Source: Eubacterium sp. CAG:180 (GTDB lineage: Bacteria > Bacillota > Clostridia > Oscillospirales > Acutalibacteraceae). Taken from it: a stretch of DNA of 64,000 nt. The notes beneath the pieces were generated by a model. The model was not told where the DNA came from and did not search any database. It was given only the letters and a program-made list of their open reading frames with translations. The DNA lies in NCBI GenBank assembly GCA_000432435.1, contig HF993133.1, positions 51,799-115,798 of the forward strand, read 5' to 3'. Positions 8,799 to 18,029 of this stretch are shown in pieces; the stretch's first letter is position 1, and each line of letters opens with the position of its first letter. Made by a program: the position numbers and the translations under genes.

Positions 8799-9819
8799 CG
8801 TTTTTGCGCTCCTTTTGTCTCATCATCTCGCGGCGTTTTTCCGCGCTGATTTTATTTTTCTTTTTATCCTCCTTGCCGTCCTTTAACGCGTCCGATTTTT
8901 CGGCATCCTCGCGCACCTCTACGGGTGAAAACGGCTTGGGATGTTTTTTCAGCGAAACAAGCTTTGCCGTAAGTATCGCAAAGCAAACGACAGCTATAAC
9001 CATTGACAAAAGCTGTGAAACACGAAGATTTGACGAGCCTATATAAAGACTGTCCGTGCGAAGTCCCTCGACCACCGCTCTCTCCGCTCCGTATATAACG
9101 CCGTAGCAAAGTATGAGCTGCCCGCTGAATTTGTAGAATTTGCGACAAATGATATATATTACCAAAAAGCCCAAAAGGCACCATACGGATTCATACAGGA
9201 ACGTCGGGTGAACGGGAACATTCGGAGACATCTCTATGCCCTTTGCCCTGAACAGAGCCTGATTTGACACTATGTAATCGACAACCTTGGAGCTTGTCAT
9301 GCCCCACGGCATTGTCGTATTTGTACCGAACGCCTCTTGATTTGCATAATTGCCCCATCTGCCGATGCCCTGGCCTATCAAAAAGCTCATTCCGGCAAGG
9401 TCAAGCAGCTTTAAAAAGTCCATTTTATCAACCTTACAGGTTATGGCTGCGGCGATTATTCCGCCGATAAGTCCGCCGTAGATTGCAAGCCCGCCGTTCC
9501 AAATTTTCGGAATTTCCGAAAGATTTTGGCTGTAATAATCCCACTCAAAGGCTACATAGTAAAGCCTTGCGCCTATAATTCCGCCTATCGTTCCGTACAG
9601 CAGCACGTCAAGCATTTTGTTTAAATCCATCTTCCACTTGTAAGCCATTCTGCCGCCGAAAAGCACCGCGAGCAAAAAGCCGAACGCTATAATAAGCCCG
9701 TAGAATTTAATACTGAACACGGAAGAACCGATATTGAACTCTACAAAGGTCGAATACACATTGAACGTGTGGTCTATTCCGGTAAATTTTACCGCCGTGC
9801 CGTCGGTCAAAAAAGTCAT
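8782..9819 (-). CDS. lgt: Prolipoprotein diacylglyceryl transferase with charged tail
   Basis: A membrane enzyme that adds diacylglycerol from phosphatidylglycerol to the lipobox cysteine of prolipoproteins. It has about seven membrane segments and the signature LIGQGIGRWGNYANQEAFG, in which the arginine and asparagine are key. HPTFLYES follows at about residue 205. After the last helix comes a hydrophilic, lysine- and glutamate-rich tail of about 55 residues that is not part of the usual catalytic core. It lies 15 bases after the M16 peptidase gene. Confidence 0.93.
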   Translation of the reverse strand: MTFLTDGTAVKFTGIDHTFNVYSTFVEFNIGSSVFSIKFYGLIIAFGFLLAVLFGGRMAYKWKMDLNKMLDVLLYGTIGGIIGARLYYVAFEWDYYSQNLSEIPKIWNGGLAIYGGLIGGIIAAAITCKVDKMDFLKLLDLAGMSFLIGQGIGRWGNYANQEAFGTNTTMPWGMTSSKVVDYIVSNQALFRAKGIEMSPNVPVHPTFLYESVWCLLGFLVIYIICRKFYKFSGQLILCYGVIYGAERAVVEGLRTDSLYIGSSNLRVSQLLSMVIAVVCFAILTAKLVSLKKHPKPFSPVEVREDAEKSDALKDGKEDKKKNKISAEKRREMMRQKERKNDGDDN

Positions 9820-9834
9820 ATCTTCTTTTCTCCT

Positions 9835-11112
9835 TTAATTGCTCTTTATAACCGAGAGCACGCAGTTTTCGGTGTCAACGGAGCTTAAAAGTCTCTTTTC
9901 AACATCTTCCTTGGTGAGATTTTCAAGCACCTCCATTCCCGAGAAAACGGTCTCTCCGTTAAAGGTCGCCGATACCATCTCGTTGGCAATAGACTCTATA
10001 TCGTTAAAATCGAACACCGCTCTGCCATACAGCTTGCGGCGTATGCGCTCGAAGTCCTTTTCGTCCACGCCGTCCCTTTTAAGCTCGTTTATCTTACCGG
10101 AGATCAGCTCTCTAACTTTTTCGGGATCGCGGCTCTCGCCGGAATATATCTGGCAGGCATAGCCGTAGCCCTCAAAAAATTCAAAGCCGAATGCGGTGTT
10201 TATAAGCCCGTCGGAGAGCATATCGGAATAAAGCTTTGACGTCTTGCCGACAACAAGCTCAAGAATTATATTACTGCATATAACGTCTTTAAGACTGCGC
10301 TCAGGGGTTTTAACATCCTCCTTGTAGCCGAGTGCAAAAACCGGCGTGGCTACGGGTAAATACTCCTCCACGTAGCTTTCGCAGACCTCTTTCGGCTCCT
10401 CGTGGAATTTTCTCTCAATCTTTTTTTCGGGCTGCTTTTTAAGCACCTTGTCAGCTACGGACAAAACCGTGTCAACATCAACATTGCCCGCGACGCAGAG
10501 CACCATATTCGAAAGATTGTAAAAGGTGCCGTAGCATTTGTAGAGCAGCTCCGCCGTTATGTGAGATATAGACTCCACGGTTCCGGCAATGTCTATTCTC
10601 ACGGGATGCTTTTTGTACATTCCGCGGAGCATACCGAAGAGCACCTCCCAGGAGGGCTCGTCCTGACACATTTTAATTTCCTGACCGATTATGCCCTGTT
10701 CTTTTTCAACTGTTTCGGGCGTAAAATACGGATGGGTTACAAAGTCGAGTAAAATTTCGAGAGAGCCCTTAAAGTCGCCCGAGCATGAAAACAGATAACA
10801 GGTCTTATCAAAGCTCGTATATGCGTTTGCGCTTGCACCCGTTGCGGCGTAACGCTGAAATGCGTCGAGATCCTCGCTCTCAAAAAGCTTGTGCTCAAGA
10901 AAATGCGCTATACCCTCAGGTACTTCGGTAAACTCTTTTTCGCCCGAAAGCTTAAACTGCGTATCTATGGAGCCGTAGCGCGTACCGAACATGGCATATG
11001 ACGACGCATAGTTCTTTTTTGGATACACAAGAATTTTAAGCCCCGACTGATGTTTTATTTCGTAATAGCTCTCACCGAGCTTTTCGTTTTTGATTTCTGT
11101 GACGTTATTCAT
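9835..11112 (-). CDS. ymfH: M16-family zinc peptidase, YmfH-like (active subunit)
   Basis: A processing-peptidase relative of 425 residues. The inverted zinc motif is intact as HFLEH near residue 75, and the downstream glutamate lies in a VEKEQGIIGQEI context. The start at 11112 was chosen because this ATG overlaps the upstream stop by eight bases and has GGAGG nine bases before it. It pairs with the zinc-less upstream gene, as in Bacillus YmfF/YmfH. Substrates of the pair are not clearly known. Confidence 0.9.
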   Translation of the reverse strand: MNNVTEIKNEKLGESYYEIKHQSGLKILVYPKKNYASSYAMFGTRYGSIDTQFKLSGEKEFTEVPEGIAHFLEHKLFESEDLDAFQRYAATGASANAYTSFDKTCYLFSCSGDFKGSLEILLDFVTHPYFTPETVEKEQGIIGQEIKMCQDEPSWEVLFGMLRGMYKKHPVRIDIAGTVESISHITAELLYKCYGTFYNLSNMVLCVAGNVDVDTVLSVADKVLKKQPEKKIERKFHEEPKEVCESYVEEYLPVATPVFALGYKEDVKTPERSLKDVICSNIILELVVGKTSKLYSDMLSDGLINTAFGFEFFEGYGYACQIYSGESRDPEKVRELISGKINELKRDGVDEKDFERIRRKLYGRAVFDFNDIESIANEMVSATFNGETVFSGMEVLENLTKEDVEKRLLSSVDTENCVLSVIKSN

Positions 11113-12394
11113 CTGCGCCGTCCTCCTTATCCGTTCCCGCAAGCATATAAACGGTATCGAGCGAGAGCGCGCAAGCCGTTTTCTTGACGTCGTCCCTTGT
11201 GACAGCAAGGAAGTTTTCTATTGCCTCATCCGGTGTTACTATATCGCCCGTCAGCTGCGTGCCGTAATATATGTCAAGCGCATCGGGAGTATCGTTGAAG
11301 CTGCGGTATGCGTCGCATATGGCTTTTTTGGAGGCTTCAAAATCCTCGTCCGAAAATTCGCCGTTCTTCATAATGTCAAGCTGCCTGTTTATTTCATCAA
11401 GCACCTTTTGCCTGTTTTCTTTTTCGATTCCGCTCTGTATAACGATTATGCCCTTGCCTCTTATAAGCCTTGCCGAGCAATAATAGCAAAGGCTGAGCTT
11501 TTCGCGTACATTCATAAAAAGTCTCGAATACGGGCCGCCGCCGAAAACGTCCGTCATAATGCGGCGCGAATAAAAGTCGTCGTTTTCATCGGTCATACCG
11601 CCTCTGAAGCCGAGAACAAGCTTGCTCTGATTCATGGTAAGCTCCTCGGTAAGCTCGGTTAAATCCTCCGCCTCTTCGACAAAAACGGTCTCCGGCTCAT
11701 ACGGCGTTCTCTCGCCGACGTCCGAAAAAGCCTCGCGTAATTTCTTTTTACAATCGTCCTCCGAAATATTGCCTATGGCGTTCAGCTGAATTATGCCGTT
11801 TTTCAGCATAAATTTCCACGCGGCAAGCAGCGATTGCGGAGTGACCTTTTTCACGTTTTCGAGAATTTCGTTTTTGGTAAGTCCGTAGATTTCGTCGGCA
11901 CACATCGTCTCGAGCATACGAGTCATCGCATATGAACGTTTATCGTTGATTTCACTCTCAATGTCCTCTGCGGTAAGACGTATTTCCGTTGACAGCTGCT
12001 CCGGTGAAAATCCGTTTTCGTCCGCCGACGGTTTTGTAAGAAGCGACAAAAGCAACTCCAGCGACGCGCCCGTGACGCTCTTGCCGTCAAAGGTGAGACT
12101 GTCGTCTATGCAGGTTATCGAAAGCTGTATACGATAATTCTCGCCGTGTCTTGAAATGCTGCCCGACAAAAGTGCGCCGTAAAGCTCCTCCAAGCGTGAG
12201 TTCAGCTTTATAAGCGAATCGTATTTTTTTGACGAATGCACCAAATACGATGACAGCACGGCATATTCGGCCGCATATTCACCCATCGGCACCAACACGT
12301 TAAGCGTAAGGCACGCCGTTTTGAACATATCGGTTTTTACGGTCAAAAGCCTTATTTTATCTTCGGTAACAGAAAGCTTTGGAGTAATTTCCAT
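11105..12394 (-). CDS. ymfF: M16-family peptidase homologue lacking zinc motif, YmfF-like
   Basis: A 429-residue M16 fold protein. At the place where the active partner has HxxEH this one reads VLSSYLVHSSKKYDS, so the zinc ligands are absent. In M16 pairs such a subunit shapes the binding chamber. The C-terminal half is typical of M16 (FGGGPYSRLFMNVREKLSLCYYC). The start at 12394 (MEITPKLS) is preferred over one 69 bases upstream, because the extra residues are basic and unlike the family. The GGAGG is 12 bases away, which is rather far. It is the first gene of the six-gene operon down to tatD. Confidence 0.85.
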   Translation of the reverse strand: MEITPKLSVTEDKIRLLTVKTDMFKTACLTLNVLVPMGEYAAEYAVLSSYLVHSSKKYDSLIKLNSRLEELYGALLSGSISRHGENYRIQLSITCIDDSLTFDGKSVTGASLELLLSLLTKPSADENGFSPEQLSTEIRLTAEDIESEINDKRSYAMTRMLETMCADEIYGLTKNEILENVKKVTPQSLLAAWKFMLKNGIIQLNAIGNISEDDCKKKLREAFSDVGERTPYEPETVFVEEAEDLTELTEELTMNQSKLVLGFRGGMTDENDDFYSRRIMTDVFGGGPYSRLFMNVREKLSLCYYCSARLIRGKGIIVIQSGIEKENRQKVLDEINRQLDIMKNGEFSDEDFEASKKAICDAYRSFNDTPDALDIYYGTQLTGDIVTPDEAIENFLAVTRDDVKKTACALSLDTVYMLAGTDKEDGADE

Positions 12395-12725
12395 ATTGCG
12401 AGAACGCCTCCGAAATAGTTTTTTGAAAGCACCTCGCCCCGAGTGCTGTTTTTCTCGCGGCAAGGCACGGCTTTTAAAGCCTATAATTATTTATTATTGT
12501 ATCATATAAGCGTCAAAAATTCCACAGCTTTATAAAAAATTTAATTACCGCAATTCCAAAAATCCGCAGTATTTTTATTTTTTTCGCGACGGCAAACAAA
12601 ATCAGCTTTTTGAAGTTAATAATCACATTGAACACGTGCGGCTTATGATGTTCAAGCAGACATTGTTAAAAAATAAACAAATGCGTGATAAAGTGTATTA
12701 AATCGGCGAAACAGGCTTAGTTCGG

Positions 12726-12754
12726 TTTACAAAAAAATATATTTATGCTATAAT
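12726..12754 (+). promoter_or_regulatory. Sigma-A type promoter for the radical SAM gene
   Basis: TTTACA at 12726-12731 and a perfect TATAAT at 12749-12754 are 17 bases apart. They lie 64 bases before the downstream ATG. The rest of the gap 12395-12725 is AT-rich with no gene that I can support; the divergent ymfF promoter should also lie there. Confidence 0.75.
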
Positions 12755-12817
12755 TACGGCACAAAATGCGGCAAAATAATATTAACTATACCGCATTCCA
12801 CGGAGGACTTACGAATT

Positions 12818-14305
12818 ATGTCAGATTCACACAAGCTGCAAAGAGCAGCGGTTAAAGTAACGCTTGACAAGGTAATGAAATACATTGACAAGAATCCGCA
12901 GGAAAACATCTGCAAAATGCTGTCGGTGGCGGAAAAGCTAACCAAAAACATATTCCCCGCAGGCAATCTTAAAAAGATGAGGGAAGTCGTCCGGGATGAT
13001 AATAATGTATGGACCAAGTACGCCCTCGGCATTTTAAACGACATTGACCGCGATGTAATCAAAAAAATGATTATGGCGTTCGGCTTTGACGCAGGATACT
13101 ACGGCACAAAGACCGTTCGCAGAAATCGCGAAAAGCTTCACTGCAACGTGCCGTTCATAATCCTTTTTGACCCCACGAGCGCGTGTAACCTCCACTGCAA
13201 GGGCTGTTGGGCTGCGGAATACGGCCACAAGCAAAGCCTTACGAACGAAGAAATGCAGAGCATAGTCTCTCAGGGCAAGGCACTCGGCACCCATGTATAT
13301 ATGCTCACCGGCGGCGAGCCGCTCATACGCAAAAACGACATAATAGAGCTTGCCGCAAACAATCAGGATTGCGTATTTTTAATATACACAAACGCAACGC
13401 TTGTAGACCAAAAATTCTGTGATGACCTTAAAAGAGTCGGCAACGTCGCCCTTGCCATGAGCATTGAGGGCACGGAGGAGTCAAACGACTGGCGCCGCGG
13501 CGAGGGAGCTTACAATGCCACGCTCAAGGCGATGGAGCTTCTTAAAAAGAACAAATGCCTCTTCGGCATTTCGGTCTGCTACACGCGCAAAAACGACGAA
13601 TACGTAACGAGCGACGATTTCATCGACAAGATGATAGAAAACGGCTCGAAATTCGCATTTTATTTCAACTATATGCCCGTGGGTCACGGTGCCGACAAGG
13701 AGCTTATCCCGACTCCCGACCAAAGGGAATATATGTACCGCTGGCTTCGCAAAATGCGTAACGGCAAAACGGGTAAGCCGATGTTCGTTATGGATTTCCA
13801 GGACGACGGCGAATATGTCGGCGGCTGCATAGCGGCAGGCAGAAACTATTTCCACATAAATTCCGCAGGTGACATAGAGCCGTGCGTATTTATACACTAT
13901 TCCGATACAAATATACGCACTCACACGCTTCTCGAGGCACTCAAGAGTCCGCTCTTTACCGCATATTACAAGGGTCAGCCGTTTAACGACAATCATTTAA
14001 GGCCCTGTCCGATGCTTGAAAATCCCGAGCTTTTACGCAAAATAGTAAAGGAGAGCGGAGCGCATTCCTCGGACCTTTTAAATAAAGAGGATGTCGATGA
14101 GCTTTGCGATAAATGCGTAGACTTTGCAAAGGAATGGGCACCGCGCGCCGAAAAGCTTTGGAATTCCACAAAGCACCGCGATACGCACACACAGTACTAC
14201 CGCGACACCGAAGAGGGCAAACGCGAATTCGGCTGCTCCGGCAACTGTGCCCTCTGTGCTTCGCACGCCGCAGAAGCTTCCGACTCGGAAAAGAAAACGG
14301 ACTGA
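12818..14305 (+). CDS. Radical SAM protein with C-terminal cysteine cluster, unknown substrate
   Basis: A 495-residue radical SAM enzyme. An N-terminal helical region of about 110 residues precedes the cluster motif CNLHCKGC near residue 127. TGGEP follows, then a SPASM-like region with GGCIAAGRN, EPCVF and CPML that could bind further iron-sulphur clusters. The very C-terminus has CSGNCALC, an extra possible cluster or metal site. GGAGG lies ten bases before the ATG. It is monocistronic, with its own promoter and a terminator at 14328. Related proteins are widespread in Clostridia but the reaction is not known to me; there is no precursor peptide gene next to it. Confidence 0.85.
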   Translation: MSDSHKLQRAAVKVTLDKVMKYIDKNPQENICKMLSVAEKLTKNIFPAGNLKKMREVVRDDNNVWTKYALGILNDIDRDVIKKMIMAFGFDAGYYGTKTVRRNREKLHCNVPFIILFDPTSACNLHCKGCWAAEYGHKQSLTNEEMQSIVSQGKALGTHVYMLTGGEPLIRKNDIIELAANNQDCVFLIYTNATLVDQKFCDDLKRVGNVALAMSIEGTEESNDWRRGEGAYNATLKAMELLKKNKCLFGISVCYTRKNDEYVTSDDFIDKMIENGSKFAFYFNYMPVGHGADKELIPTPDQREYMYRWLRKMRNGKTGKPMFVMDFQDDGEYVGGCIAAGRNYFHINSAGDIEPCVFIHYSDTNIRTHTLLEALKSPLFTAYYKGQPFNDNHLRPCPMLENPELLRKIVKESGAHSSDLLNKEDVDELCDKCVDFAKEWAPRAEKLWNSTKHRDTHTQYYRDTEEGKREFGCSGNCALCASHAAEASDSEKKTD

Positions 14306-14327
14306 AAACAATAGCTTTAAAAAGCAT

Positions 14328-14364
14328 AAAGACCGGCTGCAGCATTTTGTTACAGCCGGTCTTT
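14328..14364 (+). terminator. Terminator of the radical SAM gene
   Basis: A perfect stem AAAGACCGGCTG / CAGCCGGTCTTT with a 13-base loop lies 22 bases after the stop. It marks the left edge of ordinary core sequence. Confidence 0.8.
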
Positions 14365-14491
14365 CAATTAAGCACCTTTCTGTGCAAATCCGTATATCAA
14401 AAAAATCGCCCCGCAATCCTGTGAATAACGAAAATGCCCCGCAAAAGGCAGGCGAAGAGTTTGGGCCTCTCTGCCTTTTCAATATACAGAA

Positions 14492-14521
14492 AAAAGGTAC
14501 CGGGAAAAACCCGATACCTTT
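14492..14521. repeat. Hairpin next to the left repeat copy
   Basis: AAAAGGTACCGGG and CCCGATACCTTTT pair with one mismatch around a five-A loop. It lies just outside the first ~57-bp direct repeat and could end transcription in either direction. Between 14365 and 14491 nothing coding was seen. Confidence 0.5.
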
Positions 14522-14523
14522 GT

Positions 14524-14858
14524 TGTCTGTGGGGTACAGAAAAGATGTTTTTATGTTTTTTGTGGATAGAGTTGAACTCTCGGAATTTTTAATGAAATCG
14601 TTCGCGTTGCTCACGATGAAATCAAAACCTACGGTTTTGATGAAATTTTCGGCTACGCAGAAAATGAAATTAAATCCACCCATCGCCGCAGCGATTTCAT
14701 ACGCTGAAAGCGTATTTCATATTGCGAAGCAATATTTCACCCACCCGCAAGGGTGGATTTAGTTGAAAAGGACAGATTTCTAACGAAATCTGTCCTTTTC
14801 TGTCTGTTGGGTACGAAAAAGATGTTTTTCCGTTTTTACAGGAGAGAGTTGAACTCTC
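14524..14858. repeat. Direct-repeat pair bracketing the hairpin array
   Basis: Copy 1 (14524-14581) and copy 2 (14802-14858) share TCTGT, GGGTAC, AAAAGATGTTTTT and the end AGAGTTGAACTCTCG, with a few substitutions between. Read on the minus strand, the end GAGAGTTCAACTCTCTCC resembles the T-arm and 3' end of a tRNA such as the tRNA-Ala at 46233 (CGAGAGTTCGAATCTCTTC). They may be attachment-site remnants of the recombinase-bearing element. Confidence 0.55.
14585..14799. repeat. Nested hairpin array
   Basis: Successive short palindromes are separated by GAAAT or ATTTC spacers. The arms are ATCGT/ACGAT, ATCAAAACC/GGTTTTGAT, ATTTTC/GAAAAT, ATCGC/GCGAT, ATACGCT/AGCGTAT and ATATTGC/GCAATAT. The last three sit inside an outer stem TAAATCCACCC (14671-14681) / GGGTGGATTTA (14751-14761). 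A perfect 15-bp stem, AAAAGGACAGATTTC with loop TAAC, closes the array at 14766-14799. Spacer orientation flips at the middle. It is non-coding. Confidence 0.8.
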
Positions 14859-14886
14859 GAGCGACTTGCATTTACAAATGATATTT

Positions 14887-16274
14887 TCAGTTATGATCTA
14901 AAGCACATTTTATACAAAATCCATTACCGCCATCATTTTCAATATCAAGTGGAGTTCCACACGCTGGGCAGTAACCTAGCTCCCCAGGCGGTTCTGGTCT
15001 ATCATTAAAATAGGTTTGCTCTAACTTTCCTTCACTTATAACTGCGGTTTCATAACTATTATCATCTTCGAAATCATAAAAAACTTCTGCTCCTCGCTCT
15101 ACTTGCACAATAATCTGTCCTTCAAACACATGGTCTCTTCCATCAGAACGAATAATTTCTCTTGTGTCTTCATCTCTTCCCCAGTATTCATAAGATGTTC
15201 CTTCTACAGTTACTTTATAGACAAACTCATAGATGGCCGTACTATCATCACGAGCAATTCTTTCTGCTCTAACAAACTCACTCTCAGTAATTTCAAACTC
15301 GTCAATTCCTTCGGAACCGATATTTGCTGATTCTTCATCAATATACTCAGTAGCGTTATATATTAGTTCTTCTTCAACTGATTCAAAAACACTATTTGCA
15401 ATCTTTACGCAATAATCATTATCTGTCATTCGAAGAGCAATTTCAACTGCATCATTTTTTTCAATATCATAAGCCTCAGAAACATCTGAAAAAAAGTCTT
15501 TCGATGTCATAGGAACAATCTGTTGACCGGTTTTTTCAAATTCCTCGATAAGTTTTGTATGGAATTGTCTGTTTCCATCTATAACCTCCCACCAATCCGC
15601 CTTGACATCATCAGTAATAAAAATCAAATTGGTTGATTCTTTTTTTGCATACCTTAAAGTTTCCTGCCAAAGTATCAAATCGCTATACATTCGAACGCCA
15701 TCTTTATTCTTAGCATCTTTGAAGCCAGGCGGAATTTCGTTTTTATATCTTTTTTGACCTTCTTCACACCAACGATATATATCCTCTTGTGATGGTGCAA
15801 TCATAACTTGTCCGTTAGTATCTATTGCTTCAATGAACTTTTCAAGAAAATCATTTCCAGCCCACGAATGTTGAATAAGTCCAAGAGCTGCATGGTCTTC
15901 GAAATAATTATCAAGTACAGATTTAACTGCATCTATTTTTTCTGATAGGTTAATCTTCAAGTCGTCAACATCTTGATACTGTAATCTTTCAAGGCTATGG
16001 CACGAATTAATTATCTTCGATTTTGCGGTTTCTATTTGCTTGGCCGTTTCTTTGCTCGCCTCTTCAATGCGTTTTTCCATTTTGGAAAACTCTCCGCGTT
16101 TGTGTTTTTCATACTCCAATCTCACGGTTGCAGGTAGAATTATATAATTTTTACAGCTTTTAAGCATTCAAGTGCAAACTCAGAGAATTCAGGAGAATAC
16201 CTATAAATATTTAAAAGTACATTGGTATCTAAAATCACACGATATCCATTTTCAATCAACTCTTTTATAGTCAT
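14887..16274 (-). pseudogene. PIN-like (DUF4935-type) protein broken by a one-base frameshift
   Basis: The 5' part (ATG at 16274, 44 codons) reads into a PIN-fold start with VILDTNVLLNIYRY, whose aspartate is a metal ligand, and then stops. The remaining 420 or so residues are in another frame starting near 16165. They continue the fold exactly (NYIILPATVRLEYEKH) and carry the other acidic residues (SDLILWQE, FITDDVKADW). One extra A in the AAAAA run at 16148-16152 would restore a protein of about 466 residues. The C-terminal half is acidic and unknown and ends in a zinc ribbon (CPACG...CIKC). PIN proteins are usually RNases; its place beside recombinases suggests an accessory or defence role (inference). 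Confidence 0.75.
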
Positions 16275-16391
16275 TGTTTTCTTTCCTTTATATGTTCATT
16301 TACTTTTTTGTAAAATGCATAAAACAACTGAATTTTATTTTTTATATAAAATATATGTTGATATAATATCACAAAATTCTATTTTTTTCAA

Positions 16392-18029
16392 TTAGTTCAG
16401 CATCTGCTCAACTTTCAACCCGCCTACAAATACTACCTTTATTTTTTCTTTGGATTCCACCACTACGCATTCGAGAATTTGGCGAATGATTTGATCGTCA
16501 TAGGTTAGCGGATGATTTTTGAGTCCGTCAAGTATTGTGTATATTTCATCAAGACGGGATTTTGCGTTTTCTCTTTTCTGCTGTACCTCCGCATACTGAG
16601 CAAGCTGCTGTTCCAATCGGCTTTTTTCATTCATCAGTTCCGTTGCCTTGGTTTCGTCAAAGCTTTCTACCGTATCGGCGGATATGGCTTTGAGCATTTT
16701 ATGAAATTCCGCGTCTATTTCTGCTATGCGAATCTGTATATCAAGGCTTTTATCCTCTGTATCGTTTTGGTCTAGTCCCATACCGATGTGAAGTTTCAGC
16801 GTTTTAAGAATATCGGCATTGAGTTTTGCTGTATCTATAACGGCTGACATAATCGCATTTTGCAGTATGCTTTCTTCAATACTCGGCGAATGGTGGCAGT
16901 ACTTTTTTCCGTAATCAAGACGGTTGATGCATCGCCATACGATTTTCTTTTTGCCTTTAGCAGTCCATGTACATCTGCGATACGGTGTTCCGCATTCTCC
17001 GCAGACAAGCAGTTCGGTTAAAGCGTATTTACCTGAATATTTGCCTTGCTCGGTTTTAGTACCAACTTGTTTGACTTTACGCTTGCCAGAACGCCGTGCC
17101 ATTTCTTCCTGAACTCTGCCGAAAGTAGCGGAGTCTATAATCGCAGGATGATTGTTTTCTACATAATATTTCGGTCGCTCACCGTTATTGATTTTTACTT
17201 TTTTAGTAAGACAGTCCGATATATATGTTTTGTTAAGCACGGCATCGCCTTTATATTTTTCATTGGTGAGGATAGATTGTATTGTACCTCGAAGCCATGA
17301 GCCTTTGTCGGACGGTGTCGGCACACCGTCCGTATTTAAATCCTCTGCGATTTTTGCAAGGCTGTCGCCTGCGAGAAATCTTTCATATATTCGTTTAACG
17401 GTTTCAGCCTGTTCGGGATCAATTTCAGGTTTGCCGTCTGCACCTTTTCTATAGCCTAAAAACCGTTTGTATTGGAACGGTACATTGCCTTCTTTGGCGC
17501 TTTGTGCCTTACCCCATTTAACATTGGCGCTGATATTTTCCGATTCGCTCTGTGCGATACTGCCGTAGATGGTGATATAAAACTCTGCACCGGGATCGGT
17601 ACTGTGGATGCCCTGTTCCTCGAAAAATACATCTACGCCTAATTCTTTTAGCAATCTTGTGCTTTCAAGGCAGTCGACAGTATTTCGGGCAAAGCGTGAT
17701 ATGGATTTCGTAATAATCATATCAATCTTGCCACGTTTACACATTTTAATCATGCGTTTAAACTCATCACGTTTCTTAAGACTGGTGCCGGAGATTCCTT
17801 TATCAGCGAATATTTCTACCAAAGACCATTTTGGCTCACTGTTAATTTTTTCGATGTAGTATTTTGTCTGCACTTCGTAACTATTCAGCTGTTCTTCCTC
17901 TTTGGTAGATACACGGCAGTAAGCAGCCACCCGAAGCTGTCTGTATGCAGATTTGATTTCATCCTGAATATTAACCTGTGCAGGAATCACATGTACTGAT
18001 TTCTGTGGTATTACTGCTGTTTGTGTCAT
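16392..18029 (-). CDS. Large serine recombinase 3
   Basis: A site-specific DNA integrase/invertase of about 545 residues. The resolvase-type domain begins LRVAAYCRVST, with the catalytic serine after the arginine, and includes SISRFARNT. The recombinase DNA-binding domain, a zinc ribbon (CGECG...C) and a coiled coil near residue 430-510 follow. The start at 18029 (MTQTAV) has AAGGAG upstream and lies 59 bases inside the preceding gene. It is the last of three recombinases in a row and nearest the hairpin array, as expected for an integrase beside its attachment site. Confidence 0.92.
   Translation of the reverse strand: MTQTAVIPQKSVHVIPAQVNIQDEIKSAYRQLRVAAYCRVSTKEEEQLNSYEVQTKYYIEKINSEPKWSLVEIFADKGISGTSLKKRDEFKRMIKMCKRGKIDMIITKSISRFARNTVDCLESTRLLKELGVDVFFEEQGIHSTDPGAEFYITIYGSIAQSESENISANVKWGKAQSAKEGNVPFQYKRFLGYRKGADGKPEIDPEQAETVKRIYERFLAGDSLAKIAEDLNTDGVPTPSDKGSWLRGTIQSILTNEKYKGDAVLNKTYISDCLTKKVKINNGERPKYYVENNHPAIIDSATFGRVQEEMARRSGKRKVKQVGTKTEQGKYSGKYALTELLVCGECGTPYRRCTWTAKGKKKIVWRCINRLDYGKKYCHHSPSIEESILQNAIMSAVIDTAKLNADILKTLKLHIGMGLDQNDTEDKSLDIQIRIAEIDAEFHKMLKAISADTVESFDETKATELMNEKSRLEQQLAQYAEVQQKRENAKSRLDEIYTILDGLKNHPLTYDDQIIRQILECVVVESKEKIKVVFVGGLKVEQMLN

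Noticed and set aside
14585..14799. CRISPR array
   Set aside because: The repeated parts are only short spacers and the hairpins differ in sequence; there is no constant repeat of 25-40 bases and no cas gene.
16140..16170. Programmed -1 frameshift in the PIN gene
   Set aside because: The run AAAAATT lacks a tandem slippery heptamer that fits both tRNAs, and no downstream pseudoknot was noticed.
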